6,749 bases of DNA from Candidatus Harrisonbacteria bacterium CG10_big_fil_rev_8_21_14_0_10_44_23 (GCA_002773475.1 PFBB01000020.1:1-6749), one strand, 5' to 3'. Positions 1 through 5,432 are shown, counted from the first letter of the stretch. Numbers and translations are program-made. Notes: a model not told the origin generated them from the sequence alone.

Positions 1-326
1 GGCTCTGTGTTTCTAATTTCTCCAACCCAAGTCTTGGCACCGAAATAATAATCAACTCGATCGCCGCTCTCGTCGTGCTTTGGACGAAATGAAGCATGAA
101 GCAACTTTAGGTCTTCTTTTTTGATGATAACCCCGATCTCCTCTTGCATCTCTCTGATTAAAGCCTGGGTGGGAAGTTCGTCTGCGTCAATGTGCCCGGC
201 GGGTACCTGATAGTTGCCGTCTTGGAAACCCGTGTTGCATCTTCTGGATAAAAGAATATCCTCGCCCTTTCTCAAAATAAGATAGACGGCTGTAACAGCT
301 TTGTTGCGTTTAGCTTTTTTCTCCAT
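1..326 (-). CDS. NUDIX hydrolase, MutT-like (3' end of gene outside window)
   Basis: This is the N-terminal 108 residues of a NUDIX-fold pyrophosphohydrolase; the rest lies left of base 1. Translating from the ATG at 326-324 gives a perfect Nudix box at about residues 44-66. It fits G-x5-E-x7-R-E-U-x-E-E-x-G-U, with the core REMQEEIGV supplying the metal-binding glutamates. The first strand (AVTAVYLILRK) and a later stretch (VDYYFGAKTWVGEIRN) resemble the small MutT-like nucleotide-diphosphate hydrolases. Substrate cannot be told; a nucleotide-sanitising role is possible. The start is fixed: an in-frame TAG lies at 338-336, and the next usable start (TTG, codon 18) falls inside the first strand. 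Only one base separates this ATG from the tRNA-Gln gene, so there is no room for a separate leader or Shine-Dalgarno site. Confidence 0.93.
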   Translation of the reverse strand, partial: MEKKAKRNKAVTAVYLILRKGEDILLSRRCNTGFQDGNYQVPAGHIDADELPTQALIREMQEEIGVIIKKEDLKLLHASFRPKHDESGDRVDYYFGAKTWVGEIRNTE

Positions 327-327
327 G

Positions 328-398
328 TTGCCGGGCTAGGAATCGGACCTAGAGTTCCTCCTCCAAAGGGAGGCGTGTTGCCATTACACTACCCGGCA
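328..398 (-). tRNA. tRNA-Gln (anticodon UUG)
   Basis: The 71-nt minus-strand sequence folds fully. The acceptor stem is TGCCGGG/CCCGGCA (7 bp) with discriminator A at 328. The D stem is GTGT/ACAC with GG in a 7-nt loop, and the anticodon stem is CCTCC/GGAGG. The anticodon loop CTTTGGA gives anticodon TTG. The variable region has 4 nt and the T stem is CTAGG/CCTAG (5 bp). U8, U33 and an A15-U48 pair are present, and U1-A72 is typical of glutamine tRNAs. CCA is not encoded, so it must be added by nucleotidyltransferase. The T loop reads TCCGATT, so position 55 is C where U (pseudouridine) is nearly universal, and position 37 is G. It is probably co-transcribed with the NUDIX gene that starts one base past its 3' end. 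Confidence 0.95.
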
Positions 399-422
399 CT
401 ATTCGGCAATACTTACTGGCAT

Positions 423-451
423 AATTTAGCATAGCCACCGTCGCTCTGCAA
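423..451 (-). promoter_or_regulatory. Candidate sigma70-type promoter for tRNA-Gln and NUDIX
   Basis: On the minus strand, TTGCAG (451-446) and TAAATT (428-423) are separated by exactly 17 nt. They match the consensus at 3 of 6 and 4 of 6 positions. Transcription would start near 416, leaving a leader of about 17 nt before the mature tRNA 5' end at 398. The site lies just beyond the terminator of the preceding minus-strand gene, which is where a new promoter is expected. Confidence 0.45.
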
Positions 452-455
452 TAAA

Positions 456-485
456 AAAAAATCACCCCGACTGGGGTGATTTTTT
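456..485. terminator. Bidirectional intrinsic terminator
   Basis: A perfect hairpin has the core ATCACCCC (461-468) and GGGGTGAT (473-480), a 4-nt loop, and an extension of five A-T pairs (456-460 with 481-485). An A run to its left and a T run to its right make it work in either direction. It begins 13 bases past the stop codon at 499 on the minus strand, so its evident job is to end transcription of the 499-1171 gene before the tRNA promoter. Confidence 0.9.
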
Positions 486-498
486 GTTTTCGGCTTCT

Positions 499-693
499 TT
501 ATAGAGAAACTTCTGCTTCGGTATTTACCTCAACTTCTGCTTCAGCAGTGATGGCCTCTTCCGCGGTGGTAGTTGCCTCTTCTTCAACAACAGTCTCTTC
601 GGTGTTTTCGCCTACCGCATCAGTAATGTGATCCTCGAGGTCGTTGATGACTTCTTCGAGCAGGTCAGCTAGAGAAATGTCTCCCTCTGCCAT
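499..693 (-). CDS. Acidic C-terminal segment of the frameshifted anchored protein (or separate 64-aa ORF)
   Basis: This frame encodes 64 residues if read from the ATG at 693-691. They comprise a short helical stretch (SLADLLEEVINDLEDHI) and then a Glu/Thr/Ala-rich tail ending EAEVSL. The same low-complexity acidic style fills the end of the upstream frame. Removing one G from the G8 run just upstream fuses the two frames without interrupting that style. The preferred reading is therefore the true C-terminus of the 665-1171 product, giving a 223-aa protein. An alternative is independent initiation at this ATG: a GGAGG sits 15 nt upstream, which is too far for good initiation. The terminator at 456-485 follows this stop, showing that the transcription unit ends here and not at 665. 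Confidence 0.6.
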   Translation of the reverse strand: MAEGDISLADLLEEVINDLEDHITDAVGENTEETVVEEEATTTAEEAITAEAEVEVNTEAEVSL

Positions 694-1171
694 AGCCCCC
701 CCCTTCTCCCTCCGTCGCCTCTTCGTCTGTGCTGGTGGACACCTCGGTCTCTCCTTCAACTGTAGTGTCGGTGGCGACCTCGGCTCCAGAACCAGATCCA
801 TGTTTTCTCGGGGCCTTCTTGTCTACCGCATCAAGAGTTGCGCGATAGCTGACTAGCACTCCCTGCAATTTGTCCAAGGCGGCAACGAGTGTCTGCTTCT
901 GAGCATCAGTGAGCTGGGCATCGTTGCCGCTATTGATTGCATCGTTGATTGCTTCAATTCTGGCGGTAATGCGAGTCTGGGCGGCCGTAGCCGCTTCCTC
1001 GTCTAAAGTATCTGCCTTAACCATAGCGTCTAGCTCAACTAGATCGGCCTCTAGGTCGGCAATTTCTTGGTCAACGGTATTGACGTAGCTAATTTCGTTT
1101 TTGCTCCCAAAAAGGTAAATTGCGCCAAGAATGACGACTAGAGCAATAATTAGCCAAATAATTGATTTCAT
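665..1171 (-). CDS. Membrane-anchored helical protein, unknown family; frame broken at a G8 run
   Basis: I do not recognise the family. The ATG at 1171 gives MKSIIWLIIALVVILGAIYL, one N-terminal membrane anchor (about residues 3-22). A largely helical, possibly coiled-coil region follows (about 30-118, rich in Ala, Asp, Glu and Leu), then a Thr/Glu/Gly-rich acidic linker from about 125. The body should lie outside the membrane. Read as written, the frame shifts in the G8 run at 703-696 and ends after nine unrelated residues (YGRGRHFSS) at 665. The GTG at 1213 would add 14 non-hydrophobic residues before the anchor, so the ATG at 1171 is preferred. It has no Shine-Dalgarno, but a TAAAAT hexamer lies 7 nt upstream. 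No cysteines are present. Confidence 0.7.
   Translation of the reverse strand: MKSIIWLIIALVVILGAIYLFGSKNEISYVNTVDQEIADLEADLVELDAMVKADTLDEEAATAAQTRITARIEAINDAINSGNDAQLTDAQKQTLVAALDKLQGVLVSYRATLDAVDKKAPRKHGSGSGAEVATDTTVEGETEVSTSTDEEATEGEGGGYGRGRHFSS
696..703 (-). other. Homopolymer run (8 G on the minus strand) at the frame break
   Basis: Eight C residues on the plus strand read as eight G on the coding strand. With eight, translation leaves the acidic reading frame and stops at 665; with seven, it continues to 499. The run could be a sequencing or assembly miscount, a slippage (phase-variable) site, or a site of ribosomal or transcriptional slippage. The sequence alone does not decide between these. 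Confidence 0.85.
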
Positions 1172-1178
1172 TAGATTG

Positions 1179-1184
1179 ATTTTA
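1179..1184 (-). promoter_or_regulatory. Possible -10 element for the 499-1171 gene
   Basis: TAAAAT on the minus strand matches the -10 consensus at 5 of 6 positions and ends 7 nt before the ATG at 1171. Transcription would then begin at or next to the start codon, giving a leaderless mRNA. No convincing -35 lies 16-18 nt further upstream, and AT-rich sequence makes chance matches common. Confidence 0.3.
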
Positions 1185-1223
1185 GTGATTAATAGGTACT
1201 GGTAGGCTACCACATGGCCTCAA

Positions 1224-2486
1224 ATGAGCAAATTTCACCTCGTCAAAGCTGAGAGAGGTGTTAAACTTAAATTCATGCAGAGCATTCATACTTACCATCG
1301 CCATAAAATTTGGCAAATCTTTCATACTGACTTTTGGCATTTTGACCTTTCGATCTGGCTACACGTTTTAGCCCGAAGCTTGATCAATGTTTTTGTCCCG
1401 ATTTTATTGCTTCAAATTGGCTATGAGCTCAAGACCGTTATTTTGTATATGATGGTTTTTATCGGCCTCTCCGTCCCCCTGGATTTTGTTTCTCATAGTT
1501 TAATCAAGAGGCTAGGAGCGAAGAATGTTCTTATTTTAGCCGTAGTTTCAATCATCTGTTCTTTTGTCGGTTTATACCTCCTCAAGGTGGATCAATTTCT
1601 ATTGCTTTTTGTGATGGCTTTTCTAATGGCGGTTTATGATGCTTTCTTCTGGACGAGCCATTTATATCTATTTGAAAAGATAAATCAGAAGGTAGAAAAA
1701 ATTGGAGAGCAGACTGGGATTTTGTTTGCGGTAAAGAATTTAGCGACAATGATAGGGCCAGCAATTGGTGGGTCTGTATTAATCGTCGGTGGCCCCCACA
1801 TTTTAATTTTCTCCAGTATTGTTGTTTTTTCTGTTTCGCTTATCCCCCTTTTCCAAATGAAAGAAATTCATGATAAGCCAGGGCTGGAGGAGCCGTTGTT
1901 TAGAAACTTTTTTAAGCAAGCCGAAGAAAAGATTAATTATTTAGGGGTCGCCCTTTTTGGTGTTTTACAAAGTGCGGAGCTTTATGTCTGGCCGGTGTTT
2001 ATTTATTTGTACTTTAACAACATAAGCTCAGTGGCAATGGTGTCGGTTATTTTGTCGGTGACAACTATTATTTCTTCTTACTTTTTTGGAAAGGCGGCAA
2101 AGAGGGACCCCAACAAATTAATTGCTTTGGGCGCCTTGCTGGCTGCTATTGTTTGGATTTTGCGAATGATAATTTCGACTGGATTTTTCTATTTTGCCAG
2201 TGTTTTCCTTATGGGGGTTGCCATACTAATGATGAGTGTGGCGCTACTTACTCGGTTGTTTAATCGGGGAAGAGAGATCGGCCCCTTGACCGCAATGACT
2301 ATGCGTAATGCGATATCAATGGGTGGCCAATTTATCTTTTGGTTAATTCTCGCCTTATTTGTAGACGTTTTTGGCATCGGATTTATCGTCGCAACGGTTG
2401 CGGCGATTGCCTTGATTATCTCAAGTCTTGCCGGAGTGCGGCTACTTAGAGAAAAGGCCAGTCAACCAGTGCCAGAAGCGCACTAA
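1224..2486 (+). CDS. MFS-type membrane transporter, 12 predicted helices
   Basis: The 420-residue product is almost entirely hydrophobic helices. Twelve membrane segments can be drawn, with a more polar central loop at about residues 213-238 (MKEIHDKPGLEEP and following), the usual six-plus-six layout of the major facilitator superfamily. The helix 2-3 loop reads SHSLIKRLGAKNVL, a degenerate form of MFS motif A. The substrate cannot be inferred; efflux-type MFS proteins are the nearest in general shape. Two starts are possible. ATG 1224 has no Shine-Dalgarno. ATG 1275 (MQSIHTYHRH, 403 aa) leaves a cytoplasmic lead of typical length and has a TAAACT hexamer 7 nt upstream. An in-frame TAG at 1203 rules out anything longer. 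It diverges from the 499-1171 gene, and its last 45 bases overlap the convergent gene at 2442. Confidence 0.85.
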   Translation: MSKFHLVKAERGVKLKFMQSIHTYHRHKIWQIFHTDFWHFDLSIWLHVLARSLINVFVPILLLQIGYELKTVILYMMVFIGLSVPLDFVSHSLIKRLGAKNVLILAVVSIICSFVGLYLLKVDQFLLLFVMAFLMAVYDAFFWTSHLYLFEKINQKVEKIGEQTGILFAVKNLATMIGPAIGGSVLIVGGPHILIFSSIVVFSVSLIPLFQMKEIHDKPGLEEPLFRNFFKQAEEKINYLGVALFGVLQSAELYVWPVFIYLYFNNISSVAMVSVILSVTTIISSYFFGKAAKRDPNKLIALGALLAAIVWILRMIISTGFFYFASVFLMGVAILMMSVALLTRLFNRGREIGPLTAMTMRNAISMGGQFIFWLILALFVDVFGIGFIVATVAAIALIISSLAGVRLLREKASQPVPEAH

Positions 2487-3380
2487 GAAATTTGGTTTTT
2501 CAACTTCGCCAAAATTGTTGGAGACAACCTCGGTTGAGGTTGATTGAGCGGTTTCGCTAACGGTGGTTTCTTCGCTGGGGCTAGAGGTGCTACTTCCTTC
2601 TTCGGACCCCTCTGCCATTGTCGCCGTTCCTTGAAACTCTGGGTTAAAGGAGATTAAATATTCAACTTTCTCTCCCCCTCCCCACGGAAATAATGATTCG
2701 GAGTCTACGCCCTTCTGCGGATAGATGGCGTCGATCAAGGTGACAAACTTTGCTAGTCCATCGGTGAAGTCCTTAGTTTGCCCAGGAACAATCGTGCTCG
2801 ACTGACCATCAATATAGACGTTGGCTTTAACTTGGCAACTATATCCCTGACATTGAACGGGGTCGGCTGGCTCCGATTTTATTTGGCTTCCTTTGTACTG
2901 ATAGGAATTAAAGCTGTCGTTTATATAGGTGTATTTGATCTCCCCCTCTTCGGAGAAGACTCCCATAAAGCGATAGTCGCAAATCTCAAATGGGGGGCCG
3001 GTAATAATTATGTCTCCAGCCTCAAACTCCATCCGGCGGGCAACTTGAATCGGAAGAATAATCTTTTCATAATTCCAGCCATTGTTTTCAACCTCGCTGG
3101 CCTTTTCAAATTCGTCTAACTCGTTGTTTACATACTCATTAACAATCTCCTGATACTTATCGATATCTATCGTCACCCCCTCTCCGCTGTTGATCCGCGT
3201 ACTCTTGTAGGTGTAAACCCATTTTAAGTTAACGTCTTGAGTTTGCTCGTTAAGTAGCTGAACATCCTCAATGGTGGCAATCCGTGGAAAGGTTTGCTGA
3301 CAAGAAAGCGCTTGCGCGCTTGGAAGAATTAACAGGTTTGCTAAAAACAGAGTAGTTAGAAGGGTTGATATGGTTTTCAT
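2442..3380 (-). CDS. Secreted four-cysteine protein, unknown family
   Basis: The family is not recognised. Residues 1-24 form a clear Sec signal peptide: MK start, hydrophobic core, and likely cleavage after AQA. The mature part (about 25-250) has mixed strand-like sequence and four cysteines (27, 134, 177, 182), suggesting two disulfides. C27 falls in ALSC, a poor lipobox, so a lipoprotein is possible but less likely. Residues about 255-288 are a Ser/Thr/Glu linker. The last residues, FLVRFWHWLTGLFSK, are aromatic and amphipathic and could touch a membrane or partner, though they are too short and polar for a firm membrane-span call. The neighbouring operon encodes disulfide-forming enzymes that could fold it. 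The start is supported by the signal peptide. No Shine-Dalgarno is visible, and the likely leader is about 8 nt. Confidence 0.85.
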   Translation of the reverse strand: MKTISTLLTTLFLANLLILPSAQALSCQQTFPRIATIEDVQLLNEQTQDVNLKWVYTYKSTRINSGEGVTIDIDKYQEIVNEYVNNELDEFEKASEVENNGWNYEKIILPIQVARRMEFEAGDIIITGPPFEICDYRFMGVFSEEGEIKYTYINDSFNSYQYKGSQIKSEPADPVQCQGYSCQVKANVYIDGQSSTIVPGQTKDFTDGLAKFVTLIDAIYPQKGVDSESLFPWGGGEKVEYLISFNPEFQGTATMAEGSEEGSSTSSPSEETTVSETAQSTSTEVVSNNFGEVEKPNFLVRFWHWLTGLFSK

Positions 3381-3395
3381 ACTAGGTGATATAAT
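3365..3395 (+). promoter_or_regulatory. Strong promoter for the DUF2238-DsbA-VKOR operon
   Basis: A perfect extended -10, TGATATAAT (3387-3395, containing TATAAT), is preceded by TTGATA (3365-3370; 5 of 6 to the -35 consensus). The spacing is 19 nt, long but tolerable with an extended -10. Transcription would start near 3402 and leave a leader of about 86 nt before the ATG at 3488. The -35 lies inside the first codons of the divergent gene at 3380. Confidence 0.65.
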
Positions 3396-3401
3396 GTTAT
3401 A
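3396..3401 (-). promoter_or_regulatory. -10 element for the secreted protein gene (minus strand)
   Basis: TATAAC on the minus strand matches the -10 consensus at 5 of 6 positions and ends 15 nt before the ATG at 3380, so the leader would be about 8 nt. The -35 region is poor. It directly abuts the plus-strand -10 at 3390-3395. Together they form the near-palindrome TATAATGTTATA, so the two promoters compete for the same bases. Confidence 0.4.
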
Positions 3402-3487
3402 GAGATATTGATAGCTTACCTAATAATAGCAGGAGCTAGCAAGTAGTGGTTATACGATAAACGAATAATGGAGTTCGGGAGTTTAAT

Positions 3488-4102
3488 ATGAATAAATTAC
3501 TACCAAGTCCATTCCTTAAGCTAGTCGCCTTGTTTTTTGCTTTAGCGGGTGGGTTTTTGTTGATTTCTAATCCGCAGATCTATCCAGACTGGTTTCTGCC
3601 AGGGATAACTGGATTTGGGGCCTTTGTTTATCTATTTTTACTAATTCTACCCCGACTGTTGTTTCGCGGATCGATTACCGATGCGGAGGAAAAACACGAT
3701 ACCTTAACAAAATTGCAGAATGTTGGAGCAATCGCCTTTGTTGCTGGGTTTTTGGGTACGCTAGGCCTTCATCGTCTTTACATGATAGGTCTTCCCTACG
3801 ACCGCCTCCTTCACCTAGTCTTGCCTTATCTAGCCGTGATCGCCTTGATTAGGTTTTTAAGTGTTTGGTATCCGAGGCCAATCTGGTATGCTATGTTTTA
3901 CGGAGTGACTGGTATCTTACTGATACTTATCGGCTGGGAGTTTGCGGAATATTTGAGCGATTTGTACCTCGGCACGAAGGCTTTTGGGCAAGGTGGAGAA
4001 AACCTTTTCTCTGACACTTTATGGAACGTAGGCTTGGGAGCCTTGGGCACGTTGGTTGGGTCAATTAGAATTTATAAAAAAAATAAAAAAACAAATTATT
4101 AA
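3488..4102 (+). CDS. DUF2238/YjdF-like integral membrane protein
   Basis: This 204-residue protein has about six membrane segments (roughly residues 9-27, 37-57, 78-96, 107-126, 133-152 and 176-194) and a basic C-terminal tail. Its conserved-looking polar residues match my recollection of the DUF2238 (YjdF) family: YDRLLH (104-109), WEFAEYLSD (150-158), and DTLWN (176-180) just before the last helix. The family has no established function. There is no cysteine, so it cannot itself relay thiol electrons. A Shine-Dalgarno, GGGAG, sits 6 nt before the ATG. It is the first gene of the operon with DsbA and VKOR: its stop is one base before the next ATG. A link to envelope redox or quinone chemistry is inferred only from that context. 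Confidence 0.75.
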   Translation: MNKLLPSPFLKLVALFFALAGGFLLISNPQIYPDWFLPGITGFGAFVYLFLLILPRLLFRGSITDAEEKHDTLTKLQNVGAIAFVAGFLGTLGLHRLYMIGLPYDRLLHLVLPYLAVIALIRFLSVWYPRPIWYAMFYGVTGILLILIGWEFAEYLSDLYLGTKAFGQGGENLFSDTLWNVGLGALGTLVGSIRIYKKNKKTNY

Positions 4103-4103
4103 A

Positions 4104-4868
4104 ATGGAAGAAAATATTTCAAGAAAACAGCGCCGCCGACTGGAGAGAATGGCGGAAAAAGAAAAATTTGCCAAAAAGCGGACAAGTAAAAAAACTGTGC
4201 GAAGTATAATAATCTGGTTGCTCACTCTAGTTATAATTGCTGGGGCGGTCTGGGGCATTATTAAACTAGCTCAAAAACCAGCCTCGCAGGGTGGTGGTGA
4301 TGTGGTTGCTACTGACCAAAACATTGCTGAGCAGGATTGGACTCAGGGGCCAGAGGGCGCTGTGGTTGAGTTGATTGAATATAGCGATTTTCAATGTCCG
4401 GCTTGCGCCGCCTATCAACCAATCGTTGATCAAATACTAGAAAAGTATCCAAACGATGTTCGCTTTGCTTATCGCCAATATCCCCTAGTGAGCATCCACC
4501 AAAATGCCTACGAAGCTGCTCAGGCATCGGAAGCGGCCGGACTACAAGGAAAGTTTTGGCAAATGCACTCCAGTTTATTTGAAAATCAAAGAAATTGGGA
4601 AACCGCGCCTAGAGCTAAGGCAATATTTAAAGGATACGGAGAAGAAATTGGTTTAGATATGGACAAGTTTGATGCCGACTTTAACTCCAGTGTTGTAAAA
4701 GATGCTATTGCCGCCGATATAATAGCGGGAGAATCGATCCCCTTGCTAGGAACGCCAACCTTCTTGCTGAACGGCCGACTAATCGCCAATCCTAGGACTG
4801 TGGGTGAATTTGAGAGTATAATTGAAGCCGAGATAAGTAAATTAACCTCAGAAGAAAATGCGACATAA
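4104..4868 (+). CDS. Membrane-anchored DsbA-like thiol:disulfide oxidoreductase
   Basis: This 254-residue enzyme introduces disulfides into exported proteins. Residues 1-33 are very basic and cytoplasmic, 34-56 form one membrane anchor, and a linker leads to a DsbA/Thioredoxin_4-type domain (about 75-245). The active site CPAC (98-101) follows YSDFQ, and the cis-proline loop is GTPTF (Pro218). The length and anchor resemble BdbD-type proteins. ATG 4104 is preferred over a TTG at 4056, which would read a Lys-rich stretch overlapping the previous gene. No Shine-Dalgarno is seen; the 1-nt gap to the upstream stop suggests translational coupling. Its stop overlaps the VKOR start by 11 bases, pairing it with its likely re-oxidant. 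No other cysteines are present, as expected for a clean oxidase. Confidence 0.92.
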   Translation: MEENISRKQRRRLERMAEKEKFAKKRTSKKTVRSIIIWLLTLVIIAGAVWGIIKLAQKPASQGGGDVVATDQNIAEQDWTQGPEGAVVELIEYSDFQCPACAAYQPIVDQILEKYPNDVRFAYRQYPLVSIHQNAYEAAQASEAAGLQGKFWQMHSSLFENQRNWETAPRAKAIFKGYGEEIGLDMDKFDADFNSSVVKDAIAADIIAGESIPLLGTPTFLLNGRLIANPRTVGEFESIIEAEISKLTSEENAT

Positions 4869-5325
4869 AATTCTATTTTCTTTGTTTCTCCTTTTAGCCA
4901 TAGTCGGTTTTGCTGACGCTGGTTATATTACGGCCTCTCATTATTTGGCGATCCCCGTTTCCTGCACCGAGGGGTTTGATTGTGAAGGGGTATTGAGTAG
5001 CAGTTATGCAAATATCGGTCCGGTCCCCTTGTCTGTTTTGGGTGCGGTTTACTATTTGTTTCTAATTGTTCTTTCGGTTGTTTACCTAGACCGAAGAAAC
5101 TGGCGAATAATGCGGCTTGGTGCTTGGGCAACGATTGCCGGAGCGCTCTTCTCTCTCTATCTTCTCTATGTTCAAGCGGCGATTTTATTTGCCTTCTGCT
5201 TATATTGCGTTATCTCCGCAACCACCTCTCTGTTGTTGTTCGGTGTTGGCCAATTTATCTTGCATGAGAAAAAAGATCTGATGGAGGTCAAAAAACCGCC
5301 GCTACCGATGAACGTAAATCAATAA
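4858..5325 (+). CDS. VKOR-family membrane oxidoreductase (DsbB replacement)
   Basis: The 155-residue protein has four predicted helices and the full set of VKOR (vitamin K epoxide reductase family) residues. There is a loop cysteine pair, C36 and C42 (SCTEGFDC), followed by EGVLSSSYANIGPVPLSVLG, which contains the conserved serine region. The quinone-side active site is CLYC (114-117), near the start of the last helix. VKOR takes electrons from the DsbA-type partner through the loop cysteines and passes them to quinone. In other bacteria VKOR is often fused to a thioredoxin domain; here the partner is the separate CPAC protein encoded just upstream, with an 11-base gene overlap (ATGCGACATAA). 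The final 20 residues are a polar tail. This is the last gene before the terminator at 5324-5359. Confidence 0.94.
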   Translation: MRHKILFSLFLLLAIVGFADAGYITASHYLAIPVSCTEGFDCEGVLSSSYANIGPVPLSVLGAVYYLFLIVLSVVYLDRRNWRIMRLGAWATIAGALFSLYLLYVQAAILFAFCLYCVISATTSLLLFGVGQFILHEKKDLMEVKKPPLPMNVNQ

Positions 5326-5359
5326 AACAAAAAACCGCCAGTGGGCGGTTTTTTGTTTT
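5324..5359. terminator. Bidirectional intrinsic terminator of the VKOR operon
   Basis: This is a perfect 16-bp hairpin. The left arm (5324-5339) has an A-rich half and CCGCC, the loop is AGTG, and the right arm (5344-5359) has GGCGG followed by a T-rich half. It overlaps the last bases of the VKOR stop codon. With A and T runs on opposite sides it can stop both the rightward operon and the leftward surface protein gene, whose stop at 5433 is 73 bases away. Confidence 0.93.
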
Positions 5360-5393
5360 ACATCGTCTGCCTTGTTAGGCATCCGTATACTCT

Positions 5394-5419
5394 CTTGATC
5401 AGCTTTTTGGTTGATCAAG
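5394..5419. repeat. Inverted repeat between terminator and surface protein gene
   Basis: CTTGATCA (5394-5401) and TGATCAAG (5412-5419) form a perfect 8-bp inverted repeat with a 10-nt spacer, lying in the 3' untranslated region of the minus-strand gene. No U run follows on the minus strand, so it is not a standard terminator. It could be a stabilising 3' hairpin or a protein-binding site; no function can be assigned. Confidence 0.6.
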
Positions 5420-5432
5420 TTAAACACAATTT

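Noticed and set aside
644..856. Plus-strand 70-residue frame across the G8 region
   Set aside because: It is antisense to the acidic linker of the anchored protein, has no Shine-Dalgarno and shows no protein-like pattern.
2468..2500. Possible terminator for the transporter: AGTGC/GCACT hairpin followed by a broken T run
   Set aside because: The stem is only five pairs and the T run is interrupted and distant. It is much weaker than the two clear terminators in this window.
4056..4103. TTG start at 4056 extending the DsbA-like protein by 16 residues (MGQLEFIKKIKK and following)
   Set aside because: It overlaps the coding end of the previous gene by 47 bases and adds only a Lys-rich stretch from an A-rich tract. 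ATG 4104 gives a natural basic lead before the membrane anchor and a 1-nt coupled gap.
5368..5381. TGCC/GGCA hairpin as a second terminator
   Set aside because: It is only four pairs with no U tract; the perfect 16-bp hairpin just to its left explains termination.
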